DNA of 64,000 bases, taken from NCBI GenBank assembly GCA_019636245.1, contig JAHBXX010000014.1, forward strand, positions 1-64,000. Reading direction: 5' to 3'. The DNA is from Planctomycetota bacterium (GTDB lineage: Bacteria > Planctomycetota > UBA1135 > UBA2386). The notes below the pieces were generated by a model. It saw nothing but the letters and a program-made list of their open reading frames with translations, made no database searches and was not told where the DNA came from. Positions 8,524 to 16,648 of the stretch are shown one piece after another; positions within the stretch are counted from its first letter, which is position 1; every line of letters begins with the position of its first letter. The position numbers were made by a program, and so were the translations under genes.

Positions 8524-10191
8524 ATGCGAGTCCTCCGACTGTGCGTCCTCGTGCTGCTCGCCGGGGTGTGCCTGCCGGGGCAGGAACTGCTCTGGCGGTT
8601 GGAGGGCCAGGGTGGGGTGCTCGGTCGTGGCCGCGAGCTGTACCGGCTGGGCGACGTCAACGGCGACGGCTGGGAGGACATGATCGAGTGGGGTCAGGTG
8701 GCGGATGCGGCGAGTCCGGCGGGCCGCCGCAACGCGCTGTTCGTGACCTCGAGCCAGAACGGTGCCGTGTTGTCGCAGGCACCGGCGATGGCGACCTGGG
8801 GGCTCAGCTTCCGGATCTGGTCGCTCACGGGGGTCGGCGACATGAACCAGGACACGATCCCCGACTACGCGGTGACCGTCTACGACGCCGCTGCCATCAG
8901 CAATCCACCGCAGTGGATCGAGGTCCGAAGCGGTGCCAGCCACGCTGTGCTCTGGACGCAGACGATTCCGTTCGCGTGGAGCCACTCCTACGGCTACTCG
9001 ATCGGCGGCGACATGGACGTCAACGGCGACGGCCTGCGCGACATCGTCGTCGGCGCGCCGCAGTTGTCGCCCGGTGGCACGATCATCGTCTACGGCAACG
9101 ACGGCGCCGAGCTCTACCGCATCGTCGACCCGCTGCCCAACGTGCGCATCGGCGTCGACCTGCAGCCGCTGCACGGCGATCTCGACGGCGATGGCTGCGA
9201 CGACTTCCTGTGCGCCGGCCCGGACTGGCTGGGCCGCGGGGCGGTGATCGTGTTCTCGGGCCAGACCGGCGCGGTGCTGCGCGAGTCGTATGGCGACCAG
9301 GGGGGCGACGCGCTGTCGTTCGCGACGCCGTGCGGCGACATGGACGGCGATGGCGTGCCCGACTACGCGGGTGGCGGCTTCTGGGGCGCGTCGGCGGTGA
9401 CGGCCTTCTCGGGCGCGACTGGGCTGCGCATCCACACCTGGCGCCTTCCGACCCCCTACATGGGCGGCAACCTGATGGGTGGCTTCGACGTCGACCAGGA
9501 TGGCGTCAACGACATCGTCGCCGGCCAGGACCAGGAATCCCTCAACGTGCTGTCGGGCCGCGACGGCACGTTCCTGCGGCGCTACTTCGATTCGGTCCCG
9601 GGCGTTTCGACGGCCGGGATCGGTATGGCACAGGTGCTGCTGGCACCGCCGCCGGGTGAGCAGTACCCGCTGTTCGTCTACAGCGAGCGCGAGTGGCTCA
9701 ACAACACGACCAACCCGCCGATCAACAACCTGATCCCGGGCCTGTTGTGGTGCTACCGCGGCAGCCCCGACGGCGTGCGCGGCTACGGTGCCGCGGATGC
9801 GAGCGCTGGCCGGCCGCTGCCGCGCAGCGGCGTGCGCGATGTCGACGGGCCGGGCGTGCGCTTCACGCTGTCGAACGCGCCGCCTTCGATGCCGGCGCTG
9901 CTGCTGCTCGGCACGTCGTCGACGACCTACGGGGCCGTGCCGCTGCCAGCGCCGCTCGATGCGCTCGGCATGCCGGGCATGACCCTGCTGACCGCCGCGG
10001 ACGTGGTCGGCTTTGCCTGGACTGGCGCCACCGGCATGGCGCACGGCTACGCGGCGCTCGAGCCCAACGTGCCACCCGGCATGAGCCTGCACGCGAACGG
10101 CACGGCGTTGTTCGCGCAGTGGCTGTGGTTCGACCCGTTCGACCTGAGCCAGGGCGGGTCGACGATGGGCCAGCGGTTTCGCGTGCAGTAG
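8524..10191 (+). CDS. Secreted FG-GAP/integrin-like beta-propeller protein, copy 1
   Basis: 555 residues from the ATG at 8524. It has a typical Sec signal (Arg-containing start, then CVLVLLAGVCLPGQ). The mature protein carries FG-GAP/VCBS blades with Ca2+-binding loops: DVNGDGWEDM, DMNQDTIPDY, DVNGDGLRDIV, DLDGDGCDDF, DMDGDGVPDY and DVDQDGVNDI. These loops are hallmarks of integrin-alpha-like propellers, which serve as extracellular binding or scaffold domains. The C-terminal ~110 residues form a separate beta domain seen in many secreted proteins of this type. It is coupled to the preceding galactose-oxidase-like sequence (2-bp gap). This copy lacks an upstream promoter within the array. Confidence 0.9.
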   Translation: MRVLRLCVLVLLAGVCLPGQELLWRLEGQGGVLGRGRELYRLGDVNGDGWEDMIEWGQVADAASPAGRRNALFVTSSQNGAVLSQAPAMATWGLSFRIWSLTGVGDMNQDTIPDYAVTVYDAAAISNPPQWIEVRSGASHAVLWTQTIPFAWSHSYGYSIGGDMDVNGDGLRDIVVGAPQLSPGGTIIVYGNDGAELYRIVDPLPNVRIGVDLQPLHGDLDGDGCDDFLCAGPDWLGRGAVIVFSGQTGAVLRESYGDQGGDALSFATPCGDMDGDGVPDYAGGGFWGASAVTAFSGATGLRIHTWRLPTPYMGGNLMGGFDVDQDGVNDIVAGQDQESLNVLSGRDGTFLRRYFDSVPGVSTAGIGMAQVLLAPPPGEQYPLFVYSEREWLNNTTNPPINNLIPGLLWCYRGSPDGVRGYGAADASAGRPLPRSGVRDVDGPGVRFTLSNAPPSMPALLLLGTSSTTYGAVPLPAPLDALGMPGMTLLTAADVVGFAWTGATGMAHGYAALEPNVPPGMSLHANGTALFAQWLWFDPFDLSQGGSTMGQRFRVQ

Positions 10192-10203
10192 CAGCGAGGC
10201 GCG

Positions 10204-10252
10204 GCGCGATTCGCCGCCAGGCGACCGCTGGCCGCCGACCGTCGAATCGCGC
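10204..10252 (+). terminator. Hairpin after FG-GAP copy 1
   Basis: A perfect 10-bp inverted repeat, GCGCGATTCG (10204-10213) and CGAATCGCGC (10243-10252). An inner CCAG/CTGG pairing lies in the loop. It starts 12 bp after the FG-GAP stop. No T-tract follows, so it may be an intrinsic-like terminator or an mRNA 3'-end stabiliser. Confidence 0.6.
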
Positions 10253-10682
10253 GGCTGCCGCCACTTCGGCGCCGGCTGCGAGCCCGCGCAGCAACTCGGC
10301 CTGGCGGCCTCGGCCTTCGCTTCGGCCTTGCCCGCGGCGGCGCCGCAGCACGCCTTCTCGGCGGCGCCAGCCCCGACGAGCAGACCCTGCAGTGGATGCC
10401 GATGGCGCCGCGTCGGCCCTGGAACTGGGTGGGTCCGCTGGTCGACCGCGTGATCCCCGAGGTGCCGCGCTGGTGCCGTGGCCGAGGAAGCGCGTGGTGA
10501 CCTACCATGGGATCTGGCTGCCGCCACGGTGGGGCAGCTGCTGGTGCGGCGACGGGCGCGGACGAGGATCGTCGGTGCGTGGGTCCCGGGTGGTTCGGGA
10601 CGCAGCTAGGACTTCCTATTCGCCCCCGCCGACGATGCGCTGCAACGTTGGTGCGCCGGGGGGCGCGAGGTCGCGGCGGGAA
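10253..10682 (+). other. Spacer with decayed transposase-like sequence, unit 1
   Basis: No intact gene is seen. In mixed frames the strand reads pieces such as WVGPLVDRVIPEVP and ALVPWPRKRVVTYHG (about 10420-10515). These resemble the VPPPRxHLxRYHG segment near the C-terminus of IS91-type transposases, broken by frameshifts. The identification is weak here and rests mainly on the better-preserved continuation beyond copy 3. Confidence 0.35.
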
Positions 10683-10711
10683 TTGACACGATGCGCGACG
10701 CCGCCGAGAAT
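10683..10711 (+). promoter_or_regulatory. Sigma-70-like promoter of galactose-oxidase-like/FG-GAP cassette
   Basis: A perfect -35 TTGACA (10683-10688), a 17-bp spacer and GAGAAT (10706-10711) as -10 (4 of 6 matches). A strong ribosome site AAAGGAGG (about 10724-10731) follows, then the ATG at 10736. The hexamer, spacing and distance to the start are all consistent with a housekeeping promoter. Confidence 0.65.
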
Positions 10712-10735
10712 CACCGGCGAAGGAAAGGAGGTCCG

Positions 10736-11443
10736 ATGCAGCCGAGCTACGCGTCTGTTCTGTTCTGTGGTGAGGTGAGTGCCCAGGGCGTGTGGGGGGC
10801 GCCGTTCGATCACCTTGCCAGTGGTCCCGAAGTCGACCCCGCATCCCACTCCGTGATTCCGACGACGTCGCCACCGCCGAACGCAGCGAACTGGATCACG
10901 CAGAACGTGCCCGGCCAGCCCGGGCCGCATAACGGGTTCAGCGCCGTGCATGCGTGCGTGATCCCATCCGGTCCGCATCGTGGCGAGGTGCTGGTGTGGG
11001 ATGGCAACCTGACCCTGGTCGGCACCCGTGCCTACCAGCCCTGTGCGATCGTCAATCCGTACTGGCCGTCGCCCAACCCGTTCGTGCCGGGTGGCGGCAG
11101 CGGCTACCGGTTCCACAACTGGCTGCTGCCGGTGCCGCTCGATTCCTCTGGCCAGCCGATGGGTGAGCTGTTCTGCGCCGGGCAGCGCTGGTTGTCGGAT
11201 GGCCGCCTGTTCGTGGCGGGCGGCACCAAGCGGTACCCGATCCAACTGGGGGGTGCGGATCGCTGGGAGGGCGCGAAGTTCGTCTGGCAGTGGGATCCGA
11301 CGCCGACGGCCGGCAGCCCGTTCGGGACTTGGTGGCGCACGATGCCCGCCTCCGCGCAGCACGCTCCGCCCGGCTGGTACATGCTGTTCGTCCTGACCAA
11401 TGCCGGCATCCCTTCCAACGCCGTCTGGATCAACCTGAGGTGA
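10736..11443 (+). CDS. Galactose-oxidase-like protein with large internal deletion, copy 1
   Basis: 235 residues from the ATG at 10736, chosen for the AAAGGAGG site 4-5 bp upstream. Residues 1-200 are the N-terminal, kelch-propeller part of a galactose/glyoxal-oxidase-like protein (GAPFDHLASGP, HRGEVLVWDGN, WLSDGRLFVAGGTKRYP). Residues 202-235 (MPASAQHAPPGW onward) are the last strands of the E-set domain. The several hundred residues normally between them, including the Cys/Tyr/His copper site, are absent. The join at 11337/11338 is exactly the repeat-unit boundary and keeps the frame. It is followed after 2 bp by an FG-GAP copy. It is probably not an oxidase, and a stable fold is uncertain. 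Confidence 0.75.
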   Translation: MQPSYASVLFCGEVSAQGVWGAPFDHLASGPEVDPASHSVIPTTSPPPNAANWITQNVPGQPGPHNGFSAVHACVIPSGPHRGEVLVWDGNLTLVGTRAYQPCAIVNPYWPSPNPFVPGGGSGYRFHNWLLPVPLDSSGQPMGELFCAGQRWLSDGRLFVAGGTKRYPIQLGGADRWEGAKFVWQWDPTPTAGSPFGTWWRTMPASAQHAPPGWYMLFVLTNAGIPSNAVWINLR

Positions 11444-11445
11444 CC

Positions 11446-13113
11446 ATGCGAGTCCTCCGACTGTGCGTCCTCGTGCTGCTCGCCGGGGTGTGCCTGCCGG
11501 GGCAGGAACTGCTCTGGCGGTTGGAGGGCCAGGGTGGGGTGCTCGGTCGTGGCCGCGAGCTGTACCGGCTGGGCGACGTCAACGGCGACGGCTGGGAGGA
11601 CATGATCGAGTGGGGTCAGGTGGCGGATGCGGCGAGTCCGGCGGGCCGCCGCAACGCGCTGTTCGTGACCTCGAGCCAGAACGGTGCCGTGTTGTCGCAG
11701 GCACCGGCGATGGCGACCTGGGGGCTCAGCTTCCGGATCTGGTCGCTCACGGGGGTCGGCGACATGAACCAGGACACGATCCCCGACTACGCGGTGACCG
11801 TCTACGACGCCGCTGCCATCAGCAATCCACCGCAGTGGATCGAGGTCCGAAGCGGTGCCAGCCACGCTGTGCTCTGGACGCAGACGATTCCGTTCGCGTG
11901 GAGCCACTCCTACGGCTACTCGATCGGCGGCGACATGGACGTCAACGGCGACGGCCTGCGCGACATCGTCGTCGGCGCGCCGCAGTTGTCGCCCGGTGGC
12001 ACGATCATCGTCTACGGCAACGACGGCGCCGAGCTCTACCGCATCGTCGACCCGCTGCCCAACGTGCGCATCGGCGTCGACCTGCAGCCGCTGCACGGCG
12101 ATCTCGACGGCGATGGCTGCGACGACTTCCTGTGCGCCGGCCCGGACTGGCTGGGCCGCGGGGCGGTGATCGTGTTCTCGGGCCAGACCGGCGCGGTGCT
12201 GCGCGAGTCGTATGGCGACCAGGGGGGCGACGCGCTGTCGTTCGCGACGCCGTGCGGCGACATGGACGGCGATGGCGTGCCCGACTACGCGGGTGGCGGC
12301 TTCTGGGGCGCGTCGGCGGTGACGGCCTTCTCGGGCGCGACTGGGCTGCGCATCCACACCTGGCGCCTTCCGACCCCCTACATGGGCGGCAACCTGATGG
12401 GTGGCTTCGACGTCGACCAGGATGGCGTCAACGACATCGTCGCCGGCCAGGACCAGGAATCCCTCAACGTGCTGTCGGGCCGCGACGGCACGTTCCTGCG
12501 GCGCTACTTCGATTCGGTCCCGGGCGTTTCGACGGCCGGGATCGGTATGGCACAGGTGCTGCTGGCACCGCCGCCGGGTGAGCAGTACCCGCTGTTCGTC
12601 TACAGCGAGCGCGAGTGGCTCAACAACACGACCAACCCGCCGATCAACAACCTGATCCCGGGCCTGTTGTGGTGCTACCGCGGCAGCCCCGACGGCGTGC
12701 GCGGCTACGGTGCCGCGGATGCGAGCGCTGGCCGGCCGCTGCCGCGCAGCGGCGTGCGCGATGTCGACGGGCCGGGCGTGCGCTTCACGCTGTCGAACGC
12801 GCCGCCTTCGATGCCGGCGCTGCTGCTGCTCGGCACGTCGTCGACGACCTACGGGGCCGTGCCGCTGCCAGCGCCGCTCGATGCGCTCGGCATGCCGGGC
12901 ATGACCCTGCTGACCGCCGCGGACGTGGTCGGCTTTGCCTGGACTGGCGCCACCGGCATGGCGCACGGCTACGCGGCGCTCGAGCCCAACGTGCCACCCG
13001 GCATGAGCCTGCACGCGAACGGCACGGCGTTGTTCGCGCAGTGGCTGTGGTTCGACCCGTTCGACCTGAGCCAGGGCGGGTCGACGATGGGCCAGCGGTT
13101 TCGCGTGCAGTAG
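11446..13113 (+). CDS. Secreted FG-GAP beta-propeller protein, copy 2
   Basis: 555 residues, identical in translation to the copy at 8524. Unlike that copy it sits 2 bp downstream of a complete promoter-RBS-hybrid gene (10683-11443), so it has an obvious route to transcription. It has the same Sec signal and six DxDxDG-type calcium loops. Confidence 0.9.
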   Translation: MRVLRLCVLVLLAGVCLPGQELLWRLEGQGGVLGRGRELYRLGDVNGDGWEDMIEWGQVADAASPAGRRNALFVTSSQNGAVLSQAPAMATWGLSFRIWSLTGVGDMNQDTIPDYAVTVYDAAAISNPPQWIEVRSGASHAVLWTQTIPFAWSHSYGYSIGGDMDVNGDGLRDIVVGAPQLSPGGTIIVYGNDGAELYRIVDPLPNVRIGVDLQPLHGDLDGDGCDDFLCAGPDWLGRGAVIVFSGQTGAVLRESYGDQGGDALSFATPCGDMDGDGVPDYAGGGFWGASAVTAFSGATGLRIHTWRLPTPYMGGNLMGGFDVDQDGVNDIVAGQDQESLNVLSGRDGTFLRRYFDSVPGVSTAGIGMAQVLLAPPPGEQYPLFVYSEREWLNNTTNPPINNLIPGLLWCYRGSPDGVRGYGAADASAGRPLPRSGVRDVDGPGVRFTLSNAPPSMPALLLLGTSSTTYGAVPLPAPLDALGMPGMTLLTAADVVGFAWTGATGMAHGYAALEPNVPPGMSLHANGTALFAQWLWFDPFDLSQGGSTMGQRFRVQ

Positions 13114-13125
13114 CAGCGAGGCGCG

Positions 13126-13174
13126 GCGCGATTCGCCGCCAGGCGACCGCTGGCCGCCGACCGTCGAATCGCGC
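13126..13174 (+). terminator. Hairpin after FG-GAP copy 2
   Basis: An exact copy, one period on, of the 10-bp-stem hairpin at 10204-10252, again 12 bp downstream of the FG-GAP stop. Confidence 0.6.
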
Positions 13175-13604
13175 GGCTGCCGCCACTTCGGCGCCGGCTG
13201 CGAGCCCGCGCAGCAACTCGGCCTGGCGGCCTCGGCCTTCGCTTCGGCCTTGCCCGCGGCGGCGCCGCAGCACGCCTTCTCGGCGGCGCCAGCCCCGACG
13301 AGCAGACCCTGCAGTGGATGCCGATGGCGCCGCGTCGGCCCTGGAACTGGGTGGGTCCGCTGGTCGACCGCGTGATCCCCGAGGTGCCGCGCTGGTGCCG
13401 TGGCCGAGGAAGCGCGTGGTGACCTACCATGGGATCTGGCTGCCGCCACGGTGGGGCAGCTGCTGGTGCGGCGACGGGCGCGGACGAGGATCGTCGGTGC
13501 GTGGGTCCCGGGTGGTTCGGGACGCAGCTAGGACTTCCTATTCGCCCCCGCCGACGATGCGCTGCAACGTTGGTGCGCCGGGGGGCGCGAGGTCGCGGCG
13601 GGAA
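13175..13604 (+). other. Spacer with decayed transposase-like sequence, unit 2
   Basis: An exact copy of the spacer at 10253-10682. No intact gene; the same weak resemblance to the C-terminal part of an IS91-type transposase. Confidence 0.35.
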
Positions 13605-13633
13605 TTGACACGATGCGCGACGCCGCCGAGAAT
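13605..13633 (+). promoter_or_regulatory. Sigma-70-like promoter, second copy
   Basis: TTGACA at 13605-13610, 17-bp spacer, GAGAAT at 13628-13633. An exact copy of the element at 10683; it would drive the hybrid gene at 13658 and FG-GAP copy 3. Confidence 0.65.
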
Positions 13634-13657
13634 CACCGGCGAAGGAAAGGAGGTCCG

Positions 13658-14365
13658 ATGCAGCCGAGCTACGCGTCTGTTCTGTTCTGTGGTGAGGTGA
13701 GTGCCCAGGGCGTGTGGGGGGCGCCGTTCGATCACCTTGCCAGTGGTCCCGAAGTCGACCCCGCATCCCACTCCGTGATTCCGACGACGTCGCCACCGCC
13801 GAACGCAGCGAACTGGATCACGCAGAACGTGCCCGGCCAGCCCGGGCCGCATAACGGGTTCAGCGCCGTGCATGCGTGCGTGATCCCATCCGGTCCGCAT
13901 CGTGGCGAGGTGCTGGTGTGGGATGGCAACCTGACCCTGGTCGGCACCCGTGCCTACCAGCCCTGTGCGATCGTCAATCCGTACTGGCCGTCGCCCAACC
14001 CGTTCGTGCCGGGTGGCGGCAGCGGCTACCGGTTCCACAACTGGCTGCTGCCGGTGCCGCTCGATTCCTCTGGCCAGCCGATGGGTGAGCTGTTCTGCGC
14101 CGGGCAGCGCTGGTTGTCGGATGGCCGCCTGTTCGTGGCGGGCGGCACCAAGCGGTACCCGATCCAACTGGGGGGTGCGGATCGCTGGGAGGGCGCGAAG
14201 TTCGTCTGGCAGTGGGATCCGACGCCGACGGCCGGCAGCCCGTTCGGGACTTGGTGGCGCACGATGCCCGCCTCCGCGCAGCACGCTCCGCCCGGCTGGT
14301 ACATGCTGTTCGTCCTGACCAATGCCGGCATCCCTTCCAACGCCGTCTGGATCAACCTGAGGTGA
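13658..14365 (+). CDS. Galactose-oxidase-like protein with large internal deletion, copy 2
   Basis: 235 residues, identical to the hybrid at 10736. It has the same N-terminal kelch part, the same in-frame join to the E-set tail (junction at 14259/14260) and the same RBS. That a second, identical, open copy exists shows the deletion arose before or together with the amplification. Confidence 0.75.
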   Translation: MQPSYASVLFCGEVSAQGVWGAPFDHLASGPEVDPASHSVIPTTSPPPNAANWITQNVPGQPGPHNGFSAVHACVIPSGPHRGEVLVWDGNLTLVGTRAYQPCAIVNPYWPSPNPFVPGGGSGYRFHNWLLPVPLDSSGQPMGELFCAGQRWLSDGRLFVAGGTKRYPIQLGGADRWEGAKFVWQWDPTPTAGSPFGTWWRTMPASAQHAPPGWYMLFVLTNAGIPSNAVWINLR

Positions 14366-14367
14366 CC

Positions 14368-16035
14368 ATGCGAGTCCTCCGACTGTGCGTCCTCGTGCTG
14401 CTCGCCGGGGTGTGCCTGCCGGGGCAGGAACTGCTCTGGCGGTTGGAGGGCCAGGGTGGGGTGCTCGGTCGTGGCCGCGAGCTGTACCGGCTGGGCGACG
14501 TCAACGGCGACGGCTGGGAGGACATGATCGAGTGGGGTCAGGTGGCGGATGCGGCGAGTCCGGCGGGCCGCCGCAACGCGCTGTTCGTGACCTCGAGCCA
14601 GAACGGTGCCGTGTTGTCGCAGGCACCGGCGATGGCGACCTGGGGGCTCAGCTTCCGGATCTGGTCGCTCACGGGGGTCGGCGACATGAACCAGGACACG
14701 ATCCCCGACTACGCGGTGACCGTCTACGACGCCGCTGCCATCAGCAATCCACCGCAGTGGATCGAGGTCCGAAGCGGTGCCAGCCACGCTGTGCTCTGGA
14801 CGCAGACGATTCCGTTCGCGTGGAGCCACTCCTACGGCTACTCGATCGGCGGCGACATGGACGTCAACGGCGACGGCCTGCGCGACATCGTCGTCGGCGC
14901 GCCGCAGTTGTCGCCCGGTGGCACGATCATCGTCTACGGCAACGACGGCGCCGAGCTCTACCGCATCGTCGACCCGCTGCCCAACGTGCGCATCGGCGTC
15001 GACCTGCAGCCGCTGCACGGCGATCTCGACGGCGATGGCTGCGACGACTTCCTGTGCGCCGGCCCGGACTGGCTGGGCCGCGGGGCGGTGATCGTGTTCT
15101 CGGGCCAGACCGGCGCGGTGCTGCGCGAGTCGTATGGCGACCAGGGGGGCGACGCGCTGTCGTTCGCGACGCCGTGCGGCGACATGGACGGCGATGGCGT
15201 GCCCGACTACGCGGGTGGCGGCTTCTGGGGCGCGTCGGCGGTGACGGCCTTCTCGGGCGCGACTGGGCTGCGCATCCACACCTGGCGCCTTCCGACCCCC
15301 TACATGGGCGGCAACCTGATGGGTGGCTTCGACGTCGACCAGGATGGCGTCAACGACATCGTCGCCGGCCAGGACCAGGAATCCCTCAACGTGCTGTCGG
15401 GCCGCGACGGCACGTTCCTGCGGCGCTACTTCGATTCGGTCCCGGGCGTTTCGACGGCCGGGATCGGTATGGCACAGGTGCTGCTGGCACCGCCGCCGGG
15501 TGAGCAGTACCCGCTGTTCGTCTACAGCGAGCGCGAGTGGCTCAACAACACGACCAACCCGCCGATCAACAACCTGATCCCGGGCCTGTTGTGGTGCTAC
15601 CGCGGCAGCCCCGACGGCGTGCGCGGCTACGGTGCCGCGGATGCGAGCGCTGGCCGGCCGCTGCCGCGCAGCGGCGTGCGCGATGTCGACGGGCCGGGCG
15701 TGCGCTTCACGCTGTCGAACGCGCCGCCTTCGATGCCGGCGCTGCTGCTGCTCGGCACGTCGTCGACGACCTACGGGGCCGTGCCGCTGCCAGCGCCGCT
15801 CGATGCGCTCGGCATGCCGGGCATGACCCTGCTGACCGCCGCGGACGTGGTCGGCTTTGCCTGGACTGGCGCCACCGGCATGGCGCACGGCTACGCGGCG
15901 CTCGAGCCCAACGTGCCACCCGGCATGAGCCTGCACGCGAACGGCACGGCGTTGTTCGCGCAGTGGCTGTGGTTCGACCCGTTCGACCTGAGCCAGGGCG
16001 GGTCGACGATGGGCCAGCGGTTTCGCGTGCAGTAG
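14368..16035 (+). CDS. Secreted FG-GAP beta-propeller protein, copy 3
   Basis: 555 residues, identical to the other two copies, in the truncated last unit. It is preceded 2 bp upstream by the hybrid oxidase-like gene of unit 2 and so lies in the operon driven by the promoter at 13605. The terminator hairpin follows at 16048. Confidence 0.9.
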   Translation: MRVLRLCVLVLLAGVCLPGQELLWRLEGQGGVLGRGRELYRLGDVNGDGWEDMIEWGQVADAASPAGRRNALFVTSSQNGAVLSQAPAMATWGLSFRIWSLTGVGDMNQDTIPDYAVTVYDAAAISNPPQWIEVRSGASHAVLWTQTIPFAWSHSYGYSIGGDMDVNGDGLRDIVVGAPQLSPGGTIIVYGNDGAELYRIVDPLPNVRIGVDLQPLHGDLDGDGCDDFLCAGPDWLGRGAVIVFSGQTGAVLRESYGDQGGDALSFATPCGDMDGDGVPDYAGGGFWGASAVTAFSGATGLRIHTWRLPTPYMGGNLMGGFDVDQDGVNDIVAGQDQESLNVLSGRDGTFLRRYFDSVPGVSTAGIGMAQVLLAPPPGEQYPLFVYSEREWLNNTTNPPINNLIPGLLWCYRGSPDGVRGYGAADASAGRPLPRSGVRDVDGPGVRFTLSNAPPSMPALLLLGTSSTTYGAVPLPAPLDALGMPGMTLLTAADVVGFAWTGATGMAHGYAALEPNVPPGMSLHANGTALFAQWLWFDPFDLSQGGSTMGQRFRVQ

Positions 16036-16047
16036 CAGCGAGGCGCG

Positions 16048-16096
16048 GCGCGATTCGCCGCCAGGCGACCGCTGGCCGCCGACCGTCGAATCGCGC
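16048..16096 (+). terminator. Hairpin after FG-GAP copy 3
   Basis: Third copy of the GCGCGATTCG...CGAATCGCGC hairpin, 12 bp after the FG-GAP stop. Confidence 0.6.
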
Positions 16097-16307
16097 GGCT
16101 GCCGCCACTTCGGCGCCGGCTGCGAGCCCGCGCAGCAACTCGGCCTGGCGGCCTCGGCCTTCGCTTCGGCCTTGCCCGCGGCGGCGCCGCAGCACGCCTT
16201 CTCGGCGGCGCCAGCCCCGACGAGCAGACCCTGCAGTGGATGCCGATGGCGCCGCGTCGGCCCTGGAACTGGGTGGGTCCGCTGGTCGACCGCGTGATCC
16301 CCGAGGT

Positions 16308-16529
16308 GCCGCGCTGGTGCCGTGGCCGAGGAAGCGCGTGGTGACCTGCCATGGCGTGCTGGCGCCGGCGGCGGGTCTGCGGTCGCGGGTGGTGCCGCGT
16401 GTGTTGCCAGAGGAGGCTGAGCACGGCGGCTGCCGGCACGGTGAGACGAACGTGGCTGCGGTCGGCAAAACGCTGGATCCGAGTGCCCAGCACGGTAGCG
16501 GCGAGCTCGATGGCCTCATGCCGCGATGA
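16308..16529 (+). mobile_element. IS91-type transposase fragment, C-terminal side
   Basis: Reading + in one frame to the stop at 16527-16529: ALVPWPRKRVVTCHGVLAP, then AAGLRSRVVPRVLPEEAEHG. IS91-family Y2 transposases carry VPPPRxHLxRYHGVLAPxAxxRxxVVP near the C-terminus, and this agrees well. The upstream catalytic half is absent on this side, and the downstream Cys-rich segment of intact members is not seen. It crosses the end of the repeat (16347), so copy 3 joined this sequence within the YHG motif shared with the decayed spacer copies. From 16530 to 16648 nothing recognisable was found. Confidence 0.55.
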
Positions 16530-16648
16530 ACCACAACCATCGAGAACGGGCCGGTAACCGCCAGTCGGAGAGGCTTCGGGAGAAGGGACGAGCCGAACGA
16601 CGACGGGGCTACCCTGGGCGACCCACACAACCACCTGAAGCCGCACCT

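Larger units (their letters stand above)
8416..11337 (+). repeat. Tandem repeat unit 1 (2,922 bp)
   Basis: First full unit of a head-to-tail array. Contents in order: the 3' end of the galactose-oxidase gene, FG-GAP gene, terminator hairpin, transposase-like spacer, promoter, and the 5' part of the galactose-oxidase-like gene. The period is exactly 2,922 bp: FG-GAP stops fall at 10191, 13113 and 16035. I saw no base difference between copies in the lines compared. Left-flank identity to the next unit starts at the CAC at 8416. Confidence 0.95.
11338..14259 (+). repeat. Tandem repeat unit 2 (2,922 bp)
   Basis: Second full unit, with the same order and apparently identical sequence as 8416-11337. 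Its left edge is the hybrid junction inside the galactose-oxidase-like gene (the sequence changes from GGCG to CAC-GATGCCCGCC at 11338). Confidence 0.95.
14260..16347 (+). repeat. Tandem repeat unit 3, truncated (about 2,088 bp)
   Basis: The third unit is identical through position 16347 (equivalent to 10503). The sequence then changes: copies 1 and 2 read ACCTACCATGGGATC, copy 3 reads ACCTGCCATGGCGTG. The promoter and the 5' part of the oxidase gene are therefore missing from the last unit, and the ancestral right flank of the unit is not in the window. Confidence 0.95.

Noticed and set aside
8242-10527. A 761-codon open frame antisense to the FG-GAP gene, repeated in the next units
   Set aside because: Its product is His/Arg/Ala-rich with no domain, the FG-GAP frame on the other strand has a signal peptide and repeated calcium loops, and the repetition is explained by the tandem duplication.
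8416-16347. Possibility of a CRISPR or integron-type array
   Set aside because: The repeat unit is 2.9 kb and contains genes, there are no short regularly spaced repeats, and no integrase or Cas gene is nearby.
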